A DNA stretch of 12,549 bases, taken from NCBI GenBank assembly GCA_947589205.1, contig CANQCJ010000047.1:1-12549 (forward strand). The letters are read 5' to 3'. Both the position numbers and the translations under genes were made by a program. Under the pieces are notes generated by a model, which saw nothing but the letters and a program-made list of their open reading frames with translations, had not been told where the DNA came from and searched no databases. This DNA is from an uncultured Ruminococcus sp. GTDB lineage: Bacteria > Bacillota > Clostridia > Oscillospirales > Ruminococcaceae. This document shows, one piece after another, positions 1-7,489 of the stretch; within the stretch, counting starts at the first letter, position 1, and every line of letters starts with the position of its first letter.

Positions 1-565
1 ATGTACAGAAATTGTCGCAGCCGTACATTATCGGCACATACGCCATAAAGCTGCTGCTTCTTACCCTCGGCGCGCCCTCGTCGAATCCGCAGTATTTCTC
101 TTCGATGTTAAATACCCTTTCGCGGCCGCGCATGATCTTTTCAAGCATCGAATAAAGATCGCCGTATGCAAACGTGCCGAAAACAAGATCTACATGAGGA
201 AAAGAGCTTTTTATCCTCTCCTCGGTCTTTTTCTGCTGCGCCATACAGCCGCATATACCGATAATCAACTCCGGATCCTTTCTTTTGAGCTTCTTTAACC
301 CGCCGAGTGCCGCATATACCTTATCCTCCGCGTTTTCTCTTACGGCGCAGGTGTTAAATATTATCAGCCCCGCCCGCTCGATATCGCCGCACGGCTCAAA
401 GCCCGCTCTTACGAGTGCGCCCAACAGCTTTTCGCCGTCGCTTACGTTCTGCTGACAGCCGAACGAATGAACATAGCATTTCGGGGCTTCGCCGCCTGCG
501 CGCTTTATTTCTTCATTGCGCGACTTTATATATTCAAGAGCCGTCTGCTCCTCACTGCCGGACAT
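1..565 (-). CDS. miaB: tRNA-2-methylthio-N6-dimethylallyladenosine synthase MiaB, N-terminal part (partial)
   Basis: MiaB is a radical SAM methylthiotransferase that adds a methylthio group to i6A37 of tRNAs reading UNN codons. The first 188 residues are visible, and the window edge cuts the gene. The N-terminal MTTase domain (about 29-130) carries the three auxiliary-cluster cysteines: C37 (SFGCQQN), C73 (NTCAVRENAE) and C107 (GCMAQ). The radical SAM motif begins at C183 and C187 (YGCDNFCT); its third cysteine lies outside the window. The ATG at 563-565 is chosen because GGAGGG stands a few bases upstream and the product aligns with the family from there, after a short charged N-terminal extension. 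The gene follows yfbR on the same strand but has its own consensus promoter. MiaB is preferred over the MtaB or RimO paralogues because of the NTCAVRENAEDK and IMYGCDNFCT wording. Confidence 0.95.
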   Translation of the reverse strand, partial: MSGSEEQTALEYIKSRNEEIKRAGGEAPKCYVHSFGCQQNVSDGEKLLGALVRAGFEPCGDIERAGLIIFNTCAVRENAEDKVYAALGGLKKLKRKDPELIIGICGCMAQQKKTEERIKSSFPHVDLVFGTFAYGDLYSMLEKIMRGRERVFNIEEKYCGFDEGAPRVRSSSFMAYVPIMYGCDNFCT

Positions 566-600
566 TTTATCCCTCCGTTCGGCATTTTTTGTACTATTAT

Positions 601-629
601 ATTATACCTCATGACAAGAAAATTGTCAA
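601..629 (-). promoter_or_regulatory. Perfect sigma-A promoter of miaB
   Basis: On the minus strand, TTGACA (629-624) and TATAAT (606-601) are separated by exactly 17 bp, so both hexamers match consensus. Transcription should start near 594, giving a leader of about 30 nt with GGAGGG before the miaB ATG. The -35 box overlaps the stop codon of the nucleotidase gene (626-628), so miaB can be expressed apart from the upstream genes. Confidence 0.85.
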
Positions 630-1228
630 CCTTGTTTTTTTACGTCCTTTGCCTGATCGTCAAGCGTCAGCGTGTAAGCGGGGATAAATTCCTCCAAAAA
701 GACCTCGGCCTCCGGGAGCTTGAGCGCGTGCACCGCTTCAAGCGTGGCGCGTTCGGCGGAGGAAAAATCCGTGTTGCCCATATGCCGCTCCTCTATGCAC
801 TTTATCAGCGCGGAAAGCTTGTCTGCGCCTTTTACAAGTCTTAAAAGCTCTTTGTCGGCTTCCTGCGGGATAAGCAGCGGCAGGTAAAATTCTCTCAGAT
901 CCTCCGGAAGATAGGACAGAAGCTGATTTGCGGCGTTTTTTTCTATCTCGTCATACGCCGAACGTATATCGCTGCTGTAATACTTTATCGGCGTGGGAAG
1001 ATCTCCGGTTATTATCTCCGTTACGTCATGGTACATCGCAAGCAGCGCGCACCGCGCCGGGTCGGCGCTTCCGCCGAAGCGTTTGTTTCTTATAAGCGCA
1101 AGAGCGTGCGCGATAAACGCCGTTTCAAGCGAATGCTCGCTGATGTTCTCGTTTATCGTGTTCCGCATAAGCGACCAGCGGTCGATGTATTTCATTCTCG
1201 ATATAACGGCAAAAAATTCTTTGTTCAT
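626..1228 (-). CDS. yfbR: YfbR-type HD-domain 5'-deoxynucleotidase
   Basis: This 200-residue protein resembles E. coli YfbR along its whole length. YfbR is a cytosolic, metal-dependent HD phosphohydrolase that dephosphorylates deoxyribonucleoside 5'-monophosphates. The HD signature is present: H32 in SEHS, H67-D68 in MYHD and D136 in KGADKL. The family R-W substrate motif (R17, W18) and the GDLPTP stretch (75-80) are also present. The ATG is supported by GGAG 9 bases upstream. It lies between glyA and miaB on the same strand, 72 bp after glyA with a hairpin in the gap, and no clear promoter of its own was found, so it probably depends partly on read-through from glyA. Together with SHMT it fits nucleotide and one-carbon metabolism, but the grouping may be coincidental. 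The gene symbol rests on similarity remembered from the E. coli sequence. Confidence 0.9.
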   Translation of the reverse strand: MNKEFFAVISRMKYIDRWSLMRNTINENISEHSLETAFIAHALALIRNKRFGGSADPARCALLAMYHDVTEIITGDLPTPIKYYSSDIRSAYDEIEKNAANQLLSYLPEDLREFYLPLLIPQEADKELLRLVKGADKLSALIKCIEERHMGNTDFSSAERATLEAVHALKLPEAEVFLEEFIPAYTLTLDDQAKDVKKQG

Positions 1229-1251
1229 ATTTTTAAGCTCCGTGAGAATAA

Positions 1252-1278
1252 GACCGCCGTTTTTTTACCGCGGCGGTC
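1252..1278 (-). terminator. Hairpin between glyA and yfbR (weak terminator or attenuator)
   Basis: GACCGCCG (1252-1259) pairs perfectly with CGGCGGTC (1271-1278) around an 11-base loop, forming an 8-bp GC-rich stem about 22 bases past the glyA stop. Read on the minus strand, the bases after the stem are TTATTCTC, only moderately T-rich. It may therefore reduce rather than stop transcription into yfbR, or protect the glyA mRNA 3' end. Confidence 0.6.
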
Positions 1279-1300
1279 CGGATAATTTTAGAACCTGTTC

Positions 1301-2548
1301 TCATTCGTAAAGCGGATATTTTTCGCATATAGCGGTAACGCCCGCTCTTATCTCGTCTGCCCTCGCGTCAAAGTCAGTCGCGGCAAGATAGATAAACTCC
1401 GCTATTTTCTTCATATCCTCCTCGACAAGTCCGCGGGTCGTTACGGCGGGCGTGCCTATTCTTACGCCGCTCGTGATGAACGGGCTTTGAGGATCGTTGG
1501 GGACTGCGTTCTTGTTTACGGTTATATAGACCTGATCGAGCTTCTTTTCAAGCTCCTTGCCGGTAATGCCGAACGACTGAAGATCGACAAGCATAAGATG
1601 GTTGTCCGTACCGCCGGAAACAAGGCTGAAGCCGCGGCTTACAAGTCCCTCGGCGAGTGCGGCGGCGTTGTTTACCACCTGCTTTGCGTATGCTTTAAAC
1701 TCCGGCTTTAACGCTTCGCCCAGGCAGACCGCTTTTGAAGCTATAACGTGCATGAGCGGTCCGCCCTGCGTTCCGGGGAAGATAGCTTTGTTTATCTTCT
1801 TGATAAGCTCCTCGCTGTTTGTAAGTATCATTCCTCCGCGCGGTCCTCTTAACGTTTTGTGCGTAGTGGTGGTAACGATATCGGCATAGGGAACGGGAGA
1901 GGGGTGTACGCCGCCCGCTACAAGTCCGGCGATATGCGCCATATCCACCATAAAATACGCGCCGACTTCTTTAGCCGTCGCCGCTATGCGCTCAAAATCT
2001 ATCACTCTCGGATAAGCGGAGGCTCCGGCGACTATCAGCTTCGGCTTGTGCTCAACGGCAAGCGCATGAAGCCTGTCATAGTCGATAAAGCCGTTCTCGT
2101 CGAGTCCGTAGGAAACAAAATTATAATTCTTTCCCGACATATTTACCGGCGAACCGTGCGTAAGATGACCGCCGTCCGCAAGGCTCATGCCGAGTATCGT
2201 GTCGCCGGTCTCGCAGAGCGCGAAATATGCCGCAAGATTAGCCTGCGCGCCCGAATGAGGCTGAACGTTGGCGTACCTTGCTCCGAAAAGCTCACAGGCG
2301 CGTTCGATCGCGATATTTTCAACGATATCAACGCATTCGCAGCCGCCGTAATAACGCTTTGCGGGATAGCCCTCGGCGTACTTGTTGGTAAGCGCCGTAC
2401 CCATTGCCGCCATTACCGCAGGTGAAACGATGTTTTCGCTCGCGATAAGCTCGAGGTTCCTCCTCTGCCTTGCAAGCTCCAGCTCCATAGCCTTGCCGAC
2501 CTCTTCGTCAAAACCGCCGACAAATCCGATAGTATCCATGATCTTCAT
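1301..2548 (-). CDS. glyA: Serine hydroxymethyltransferase GlyA
   Basis: GlyA is a PLP enzyme that interconverts serine plus tetrahydrofolate with glycine plus 5,10-methylene-tetrahydrofolate, the main one-carbon source for purines, thymidylate and methionine. The 415 residues are full length for the bacterial family. Visible motifs are NLELIASEN near 31-39, the HSGAQAN stretch (98-104), VDMAHIAGLVA (201-211) with D202 and H205 that contact PLP, and TTTTHKTLRGPRGG, where K231 is the Schiff-base lysine. The ATG at 2548 is preferred to the one at codon 4 because AGGAG lies 8 bases before it. It heads the minus-strand run glyA-yfbR-miaB and has its own promoter at 2622-2650. Nothing looks truncated or unusual. 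Confidence 0.98.
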   Translation of the reverse strand: MKIMDTIGFVGGFDEEVGKAMELELARQRRNLELIASENIVSPAVMAAMGTALTNKYAEGYPAKRYYGGCECVDIVENIAIERACELFGARYANVQPHSGAQANLAAYFALCETGDTILGMSLADGGHLTHGSPVNMSGKNYNFVSYGLDENGFIDYDRLHALAVEHKPKLIVAGASAYPRVIDFERIAATAKEVGAYFMVDMAHIAGLVAGGVHPSPVPYADIVTTTTHKTLRGPRGGMILTNSEELIKKINKAIFPGTQGGPLMHVIASKAVCLGEALKPEFKAYAKQVVNNAAALAEGLVSRGFSLVSGGTDNHLMLVDLQSFGITGKELEKKLDQVYITVNKNAVPNDPQSPFITSGVRIGTPAVTTRGLVEEDMKKIAEFIYLAATDFDARADEIRAGVTAICEKYPLYE

Positions 2549-2621
2549 GTCAAAAACTCCTATACTAAATTTAAATTACCGCGCCCTGCGATCTGCAAGA
2601 GTGCACAGGTCTGCCATTACT

Positions 2622-2650
2622 ATTATAAAACATTTTACTGTCAATTTCAA
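2622..2650 (-). promoter_or_regulatory. Probable glyA promoter
   Basis: Reading the minus strand, TTGAAA (2650-2645) is 17 bp from TATAAT (2627-2622). A TTGACA also overlaps this stretch but would give an 11-bp spacer, so it is not the functional pairing. The predicted leader is about 65-70 nt and ends in the AGGAG site of glyA. It can form a short CCTGTG/CGCAGG stem, too small to call a riboswitch. Confidence 0.7.
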
Positions 2651-2703
2651 GTACGGCGAAAATGTTTATAGTAATTTTATATTTTATTAATATTTTTCCT
2701 CTA

Positions 2704-2732
2704 TTGACAAATCCTTTGCTATATACTATAAT
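2704..2732 (+). promoter_or_regulatory. Perfect sigma-A promoter of the deacetylase gene
   Basis: TTGACA (2704-2709), a 17-bp spacer and TATAAT (2727-2732) all match the sigma-A consensus. It fires away from the glyA promoter in the 216-bp divergent gap. Start would be near 2739, giving a leader of roughly 25 nt. Confidence 0.85.
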
Positions 2733-2751
2733 AATATAAAAACCTACGAAC

Positions 2752-2755
2752 GGAG
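2752..2755 (+). promoter_or_regulatory. RBS that sets the deacetylase start at 2765
   Basis: GGAG at 2752-2755 directly touches an ATG at 2756, too close to serve it. It lies 9 bases before the in-frame ATG at 2765. The second ATG is therefore the likely start. Confidence 0.75.
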
Positions 2756-2764
2756 ATGCTCTGC

Positions 2765-3391
2765 ATGAATGAAAATAAAAAATACACAGCTCTGACCTTT
2801 GACGACGGTCCTAACACAAAGGTAACTCCCGTTGTGCTCGATATTCTTGAAAAATACGGCGTTACCGCTTCTTTTTTCCTTATCGGCAGCAACATAACCG
2901 ACGAAAGCGCGGCTTTTGCTAAACGCGCTCACGATATGGGCTGCGAGATAAATTCTCATTCGCTCACCCATTCGGACATGACCAAAATGACTGCCGAGGA
3001 GATAAAAAACGAAATGCGACTAACGGCGGAAAAAATATTCAACGCTGTCGGCGAATATCCGAAATTCTTCCGTCCGCCTTATATTTCCTACAATGAGACG
3101 ATGTTCGCTAACATAGACCTGCCGTTTATCTGCGGATACGGCGTCGACGACTGGGACGAAAGCGTGAGCGTTGAAAAAAGGATAGAGGGCGTAATAAACG
3201 GCGCAAGGGACGGCGCTATTATCCTGCTTCACGATTCCGACTACAATTTCGCCACGGCAAGGGCTGTAGACGTTATTATCCCGAGGCTTATCGAGGACGG
3301 CTTTGAATTCGTCACCGTTTCTAAGCTTTTTGAGCTTATGAACGTTACCCCGAAAAAGCATGAAAATATTATTTATACATATCTTTGTTAG
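2765..3391 (+). CDS. NodB-type polysaccharide deacetylase (CE4 family), cytosolic form
   Basis: This 208-residue protein is essentially one NodB homology domain, the fold that removes acetyl groups from chitin, peptidoglycan, acetylxylan and related glycans. All five family motifs can be read: TFDDGP (11-16, catalytic base D13 and metal ligand D14), HSLTH (65-69, zinc ligands H65 and H69), FRPPY (102-106), VDDWD (127-131) and ILLHD (153-157, H156). There is no signal peptide or membrane segment, unlike most CE4 enzymes, so it should act in the cytoplasm, perhaps on imported oligosaccharides or a precursor. The start was moved from 2756 to 2765 because of the ribosome site. The GH26 gene follows 74 bp later with its own promoter. 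The exact substrate cannot be told from the sequence. Confidence 0.9.
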   Translation: MNENKKYTALTFDDGPNTKVTPVVLDILEKYGVTASFFLIGSNITDESAAFAKRAHDMGCEINSHSLTHSDMTKMTAEEIKNEMRLTAEKIFNAVGEYPKFFRPPYISYNETMFANIDLPFICGYGVDDWDESVSVEKRIEGVINGARDGAIILLHDSDYNFATARAVDVIIPRLIEDGFEFVTVSKLFELMNVTPKKHENIIYTYLC

Positions 3392-3394
3392 CTA

Positions 3395-3423
3395 TTGACA
3401 AAACGTGCGAAATGTTATAAAAT
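3395..3423 (+). promoter_or_regulatory. Promoter of the GH26 lipoprotein gene
   Basis: TTGACA (3395-3400), 17 bp, then TAAAAT (3418-3423), one mismatch from the -10 consensus. The -35 begins 4 bases after the deacetylase stop. No terminator is visible before it, so the GH26 gene may be transcribed both from here and by read-through. Confidence 0.7.
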
Positions 3424-3465
3424 TGATATAAAGATATTTTTTTGAAAGGACTGAAATAATAAACT

Positions 3466-5193
3466 ATGAATACTAAGCTTCGCAGGATATTATGCGGCTG
3501 CACCGCTTTGGCTCTTATCGCTTCGGTCGGCTGTTCGGATAAGGAGGATAACGGCAAGACATCGGAAAGTCAGGCGGCTTCGACAGAAAGCAAGGCCGAG
3601 ACGGACGAGTCGGCAGCGGAGGGCGGCTATCAGAGACAGGATATCCCGCTCGATCCGGTGACGGAAACGCTAAGCGGCTTCGACCTTACTCCGGTGACGG
3701 GCGAGGACAGCGCGGTGCCGGAGGATTTTGAATTTTCCGCAGAGGGCGAGGAGGGTCAGCTCTCGGGAAATGCGTCAACTATGGACAAGAGCTTTTTGGG
3801 AGAATTTTCCGGAAGCGGCTTTGCCGTTGTGCCTACCGAAAACGACCTTGTTGAATTTGAAGTAGAGCTTCCCGCAGAGGGCAGCTACGACCTCGATATC
3901 ATCGCGGCTACCGACATCGAGGGAGCTAATATGGCTGTCACCGTCGACGGCGAAGCGCTCACTACCTTCCAGATAAATTCCACCGAGTTTTCCGAAAACA
4001 AGGCGGAAAAGGTGCTTATCGGCGAGGGCAAGCACAAGATCGGCATTTATCCGCAGACAAGCTCGCTCTATCTCGACACCTTCTCGGTCAGGGCAAGTCA
4101 GAAAATAGACCCGGCAGATTTTGAAGTAAACCGCACTTTGAGCAATCCCAACGCTTCGGACGAGACAAAGAGACTTTACAACTTCATGTGCGACGCCTAT
4201 GGAAAATACATAATCTCCGGTCAGTATTCGCCCGACAACAAGGGCGTTGAAGCCAGAGAATTCAGCGAGATACAGAAAAACTACGGCGATTACCCCGCTA
4301 TAATGGGTCTCGATCTTATAGAAGCTTCGCCGAGCCGCGTTGCGAACGGTTCGACCGGCGCGGGCGAAAATCTTGTTGAAAAGGCTAAGGACTGGTATCT
4401 TAACCAAAACGGTATAATAACTCTCTGCTGGCACTGGAACGCTCCCGAGCCGTATATCGGCAAGAACGGCGCACAGTGGTGGAGAGGCTTCTACACAGAT
4501 TCTACCGACATAAGCCTTTCAAAGATACTTAACGGCGAAGATCAGGAGGGCTACGACCTGCTCTTAAGAGACATCGACGCTATCGCCGATTATCTTAAAG
4601 AGCTTGACGATTATCATGTGCCGGTGCTCTGGAGACCGCTCCACGAGGGCGGCGGCGACCCGAAATGGAACAATCCCTGGTTCTGGTGGGGCTCCTCCGG
4701 CGCGGAGGCATACAAGGAGCTTTGGAAGCTCATGTACGACAGGCTTACTAATTACCACGAGATAAACAATCTTATTTGGGTGTGGAACGGTCAGAACGTC
4801 GACTACTACCCCGGCGATGAATATGTAGATATAATCGGCTTCGACGTTTACGCCGACGCGGGAGATTATACCTCTAAGAAATGGTACTACGACTACACAA
4901 AGAGCGCGACAACGGACAAAAAAATAGTCGCCATGACCGAAAACGGCACGCTCTTCGACCCGGACGCGGCTATGAACGACGGTACGCGCTGGAGCTATTT
5001 TGCTACCTGGAACGGCGAATTCACCATTAAGGATTTCCAGCTTTCGCCGGAATACACCTCTTTGGAAATGTGGGAAAAGATATACAAGCACGACAGAGTG
5101 CTTACATTGACAGAGCTTCCCGACCTTAAAAATTATCCGCTCGATACGCAGAAATATCTCGAGGAACACCCGGACGAAGCTCCGAAGGAATGA
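3466..5193 (+). CDS. Secreted GH26-family glycoside hydrolase (probable beta-mannanase) lipoprotein with N-terminal CBM
   Basis: This 575-residue exported protein has a basic, hydrophobic signal peptide ending in a lipobox (SVGC, lipidated C23). A Ser/Glu/Asp-rich linker runs to about 75. A beta-sandwich region (about 75-210) looks like a CBM35/CBM6-type carbohydrate-binding module, with its typical ending LYLDTFSVRAS. The catalytic GH26 barrel follows (about 230-560). Signatures are ISGQYSP, LCWHWNAP, WRPLHEGGGDPKWNNPWFWW with acid/base E394 (preceded by H393), LIWVWNGQ, IIGFDVYAD and MTENGTLF with nucleophile E492. The enzyme should sit on the outer face of the membrane and cut beta-1,4-mannan or glucomannan; GH26 also includes beta-1,3-xylanases and lichenases, so mannanase is the most likely but not certain activity. 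The AAAGGA ribosome site is 15 bases from the ATG, longer than usual, but no better start exists. A strong terminator follows. Confidence 0.93.
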   Translation: MNTKLRRILCGCTALALIASVGCSDKEDNGKTSESQAASTESKAETDESAAEGGYQRQDIPLDPVTETLSGFDLTPVTGEDSAVPEDFEFSAEGEEGQLSGNASTMDKSFLGEFSGSGFAVVPTENDLVEFEVELPAEGSYDLDIIAATDIEGANMAVTVDGEALTTFQINSTEFSENKAEKVLIGEGKHKIGIYPQTSSLYLDTFSVRASQKIDPADFEVNRTLSNPNASDETKRLYNFMCDAYGKYIISGQYSPDNKGVEAREFSEIQKNYGDYPAIMGLDLIEASPSRVANGSTGAGENLVEKAKDWYLNQNGIITLCWHWNAPEPYIGKNGAQWWRGFYTDSTDISLSKILNGEDQEGYDLLLRDIDAIADYLKELDDYHVPVLWRPLHEGGGDPKWNNPWFWWGSSGAEAYKELWKLMYDRLTNYHEINNLIWVWNGQNVDYYPGDEYVDIIGFDVYADAGDYTSKKWYYDYTKSATTDKKIVAMTENGTLFDPDAAMNDGTRWSYFATWNGEFTIKDFQLSPEYTSLEMWEKIYKHDRVLTLTELPDLKNYPLDTQKYLEEHPDEAPKE

Positions 5194-5211
5194 ATTTTTA
5201 AGTATTGCATT

Positions 5212-5243
5212 AAAGGACTGCCTCAAAACAGCAGTCCTTTTTT
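5212..5243 (+). terminator. Intrinsic terminator of the GH26 gene
   Basis: AAAGGACTGC (5212-5221) pairs with GCAGTCCTTT (5231-5240) around a 9-base loop, and the T-run TTTTTT follows in and after the second arm. It lies 19 bases after the stop codon and insulates the ABC operon that follows. Confidence 0.9.
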
Positions 5244-5319
5244 CCTACAGCTTGTTTATTTTTTATGATTTTGTTAAATTTCTATATTTTTATTAAAAAA
5301 AGATTGTAAGAAATGACAA

Positions 5320-5348
5320 TTGACAATAAATTCAAACAATGATATAAT
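5320..5348 (+). promoter_or_regulatory. Perfect sigma-A promoter of the ABC-TraB operon
   Basis: TTGACA (5320-5325), 17-bp spacer, TATAAT (5343-5348). Start would be near 5355, inside the palindrome listed next, leaving a leader of about 60 nt to AAAGGA (5401-5406) and the ATG at 5416. A consensus promoter under an operator is typical of a gene set that is silent until a repressor lets go. Confidence 0.85.
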
Positions 5349-5368
5349 GATATCACAATGATATCATT
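5338..5368. promoter_or_regulatory. Candidate operator: tandem palindromes over the -10 and start site
   Basis: The perfect inverted repeat AATGATATCA (5346-5355), CAA, TGATATCATT (5359-5368) consists of two copies of the self-complementary octamer TGATATCA (5348-5355 and 5359-5366), 11 bp apart, so on the same DNA face. A third half, AATGATAT, lies at 5338-5345. The block overlaps the TATAAT and the predicted transcription start. This layout is what a dimeric repressor site looks like (GntR/YtrA, PadR, MarR and TetR types are all possible). No regulator gene is next to the operon, so the protein that binds is unknown. Confidence 0.6.
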
Positions 5369-5415
5369 TCATAACAGAGGCGTTTAAATAAATTGAACAG
5401 AAAGGAAATACACTT

Positions 5416-6162
5416 ATGGACGAAGGATATGTTCTTCGCGTTAAAGGGCTGTCAAAGCAGTACAAAAAGGGCGTTTACGCCAGCAAGGACGTTAGCTTTG
5501 ATATTAAAAAGGGCGAGATCTTCGCGCTTATCGGTCCTAACGGCGCGGGAAAAACTACCACTATACGCATGATAGCTACCCTGCTCAAACCGACCGAGGG
5601 CGATGCGGAGATCGGCGGGCATTCTATCGTTTCCGAACCGGACGAGGTAAGAAAGCTCCTGACCTATCTTCCCGACGAGGCGGGAGCTTATAAGAATATG
5701 ACCGGCAGGAAGTATTTGCAGTTTATGGCGGATATTTACGCAAACGACAAGGCGCAGGCGGCGGAATTTGTAAAACGCGCAGAGCAGATCTGCGACCTGG
5801 GCGACAGGCTCGACGACAAGGCGGAATCCTATTCGCGCGGAATGATAAGAAAGCTGCTGCTCGCACGCACGATAATGCCACACCCGCTGGTCGCTATCCT
5901 CGACGAGCCGACCTCGGGTCTGGATATCATCAACGCGCTCGAAATAAGGCGCAAGATACGCTCCCTCGCGGGCGAGGGCATGAGCTTTCTGCTTTCCTCG
6001 CACAATATGCTCGAGATAGAATACGTCTCCGACAGAGTAGGCATAATCGCGCACGGTCATCTTCTCGAGACCGGAGCGCCGAACGACCTGCTTGAAAAAT
6101 ACGGCGCGCATAACCTTGAAGAGGTCTTTGAAAAGGCGGTGAAGAACAGTGAAATTCGTTAG
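5416..6162 (+). CDS. ABC transporter ATP-binding protein, NatA-like
   Basis: A 248-residue cytosolic ATPase subunit that powers the membrane protein encoded next. Walker A is GPNGAGKTT (40-48, K46), Walker B is ILDEPTSGLD with D163 and E164, and the H-loop is H196 in SSHNM. The signature motif reads SYSRGM (138-143) instead of LSGGQ, as in NatA-type export ATPases, where the second position varies. AAAGGA stands 9 bases before the ATG. Its last 14 bases overlap the permease gene, so the two are translationally coupled. The group to which it belongs exports sodium, drugs or peptides or forms bacteriocin-immunity pumps; the substrate is not readable here. Confidence 0.92.
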   Translation: MDEGYVLRVKGLSKQYKKGVYASKDVSFDIKKGEIFALIGPNGAGKTTTIRMIATLLKPTEGDAEIGGHSIVSEPDEVRKLLTYLPDEAGAYKNMTGRKYLQFMADIYANDKAQAAEFVKRAEQICDLGDRLDDKAESYSRGMIRKLLLARTIMPHPLVAILDEPTSGLDIINALEIRRKIRSLAGEGMSFLLSSHNMLEIEYVSDRVGIIAHGHLLETGAPNDLLEKYGAHNLEEVFEKAVKNSEIR

Positions 6163-7471
6163 TATTCTCAAAAAAGAGCTGAAGGAAATGCTCAATATCC
6201 AGATGATACTCATGCTCGTTTTTCTGGTCGTCGTAATGTATTCGATGAGCGGCTTTGTCGATACGGCGATAGATGAATCTATGGAGGAAAGCGCGGAAAT
6301 AGTTCTCTGCGACAAGGACAACACCGACTTTACCAAGTCCGTTATCAAATTCATAGAACACCCGACCGCCGAAACCGAGACCGACAACGAGGTAAACCTT
6401 ATAACCTTGGAAAGCGACGATTACGCCGCAGAGCTTAAAAGGCTCGACAAAAAAAGCTTCGTTATAATTCCCGAGGGCTTTACCGATAAGATAAACGCCG
6501 GCGAACAGGCGGAGCTTATCTATGTGAGCAAAATGACTTCCTTTTCTACCATGTCGAACATGAACGCTGGCTCGGAAACGGCTGTAGCCTACATCGAAGC
6601 CGCCGTCAAGTCGGCTATCTTTACCAACAAGGTACAGCTCGGCAAGCTGAGCGATAACGAGGTAACGCAAATAAATTCTCCGATATCCGTGACGGAAAAC
6701 ACCATCGTCGGCGATAAGACCTCTGAGATCTCGCAAATGGTGCTCTATTCGTCCGCTTTTGGTCAGACGCTGCTGCTGCCGCTCGTTGTGTATATGCTGA
6801 TACTTTTAGGTTCGCAGTCCATGATAAACGCCGTTACCGCCGAAAAGCTCGACAAAACGCTTGAAACGCTGCTTTCCGCGCCTGTTTCCCGCCTTAGCGT
6901 ACTAAGCGCGAAAATGCTCGCGGCGGCTATCGTCGCTATCATAAACGCGGCGGTCTACATGATCGGCATGAACAATATGACCTCCTCCGCGACCGGCGCA
7001 GTGCCCGATGAATACAAGCAGTACGCCGCAGAGCTCGGTATAAATTTCGGCGTGAGATACTATCTGCTTATCGGCGTACAAATGCTGCTCTCAACGCTCA
7101 TCGCGCTTTGTCTTGCAATGATCCTCGGAGCGTTTGCCAAAAACGTAAAATCCTCACAGACGCTGCTCATGCCGATACTGTTCCTAACTATAATACCGTT
7201 TATGGCGGCGGAATTTATCGACATAAGCTCTCTTCCCGGCGCGATAAAATATCTGCTTTACGCTATACCCTTCACACATACCTTCATGGCTTCGGACGCG
7301 GTCATCTTCCAAAAGACCTCGATCTATACCGGCGGACTTATCTACCAGTTTGTTTTCCTTATCATCTGCATGATAGTCGCTATTAAGATATTCACCACCG
7401 ATACGATAGTTACCGCCTCCGAAAGGATCTCTTCGCGCAGCAAAAAGAAAAAACACACCGACGACCGTTAA
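6149..7471 (+). CDS. ABC-2 type permease, NatB-like
   Basis: A 440-residue membrane subunit paired with the preceding ATPase. It starts at a GTG inside the end of the ATPase gene; GGCGGTG just upstream can serve as ribosome site. Layout: one membrane helix (about 17-36), a large extracytoplasmic domain (about 40-190), then about five more helices between 195 and 420 and a basic C-tail (RSKKKK). The cytoplasmic coupling stretch after the second helix (AEKLDKTLETLLSAPVSR) is the hallmark of this family (ABC2_membrane_3/NatB), and the protein most likely exports something. The lipoprotein gene follows 18 bp later. Sodium export is known for B. subtilis NatAB, but that substrate should not be assumed here. 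Confidence 0.9.
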   Translation: MKFVSILKKELKEMLNIQMILMLVFLVVVMYSMSGFVDTAIDESMEESAEIVLCDKDNTDFTKSVIKFIEHPTAETETDNEVNLITLESDDYAAELKRLDKKSFVIIPEGFTDKINAGEQAELIYVSKMTSFSTMSNMNAGSETAVAYIEAAVKSAIFTNKVQLGKLSDNEVTQINSPISVTENTIVGDKTSEISQMVLYSSAFGQTLLLPLVVYMLILLGSQSMINAVTAEKLDKTLETLLSAPVSRLSVLSAKMLAAAIVAIINAAVYMIGMNNMTSSATGAVPDEYKQYAAELGINFGVRYYLLIGVQMLLSTLIALCLAMILGAFAKNVKSSQTLLMPILFLTIIPFMAAEFIDISSLPGAIKYLLYAIPFTHTFMASDAVIFQKTSIYTGGLIYQFVFLIICMIVAIKIFTTDTIVTASERISSRSKKKKHTDDR

Positions 7472-7489
7472 AGGAGATATATTTTAATT

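Noticed and set aside
1859..2425. 188-codon plus-strand frame opposite glyA
   Set aside because: Complement of conserved SHMT codons; no ribosome site or domain.
2549..2615. Riboswitch (glycine or tetrahydrofolate) in the glyA leader
   Set aside because: The leader is only about 67 bases with one short imperfect stem and lacks the conserved cores of either class.
3775..4434. 219-codon minus-strand frame inside the GH26 gene (and a similar one at 4564-5226)
   Set aside because: Antisense to a clearly real gene with catalytic motifs; no start signal and Arg/Val-rich composition typical of a shadow frame.
5338..5368. CRISPR or iteron repeats
   Set aside because: Only three 8-base units with 0-3 base gaps, positioned on a promoter; an operator explains them better.
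5452..6736. Long minus-strand open frames opposite the ABC genes
   Set aside because: They are shadows of the ATPase and permease genes: no ribosome sites, unnatural composition, no recognisable motif.
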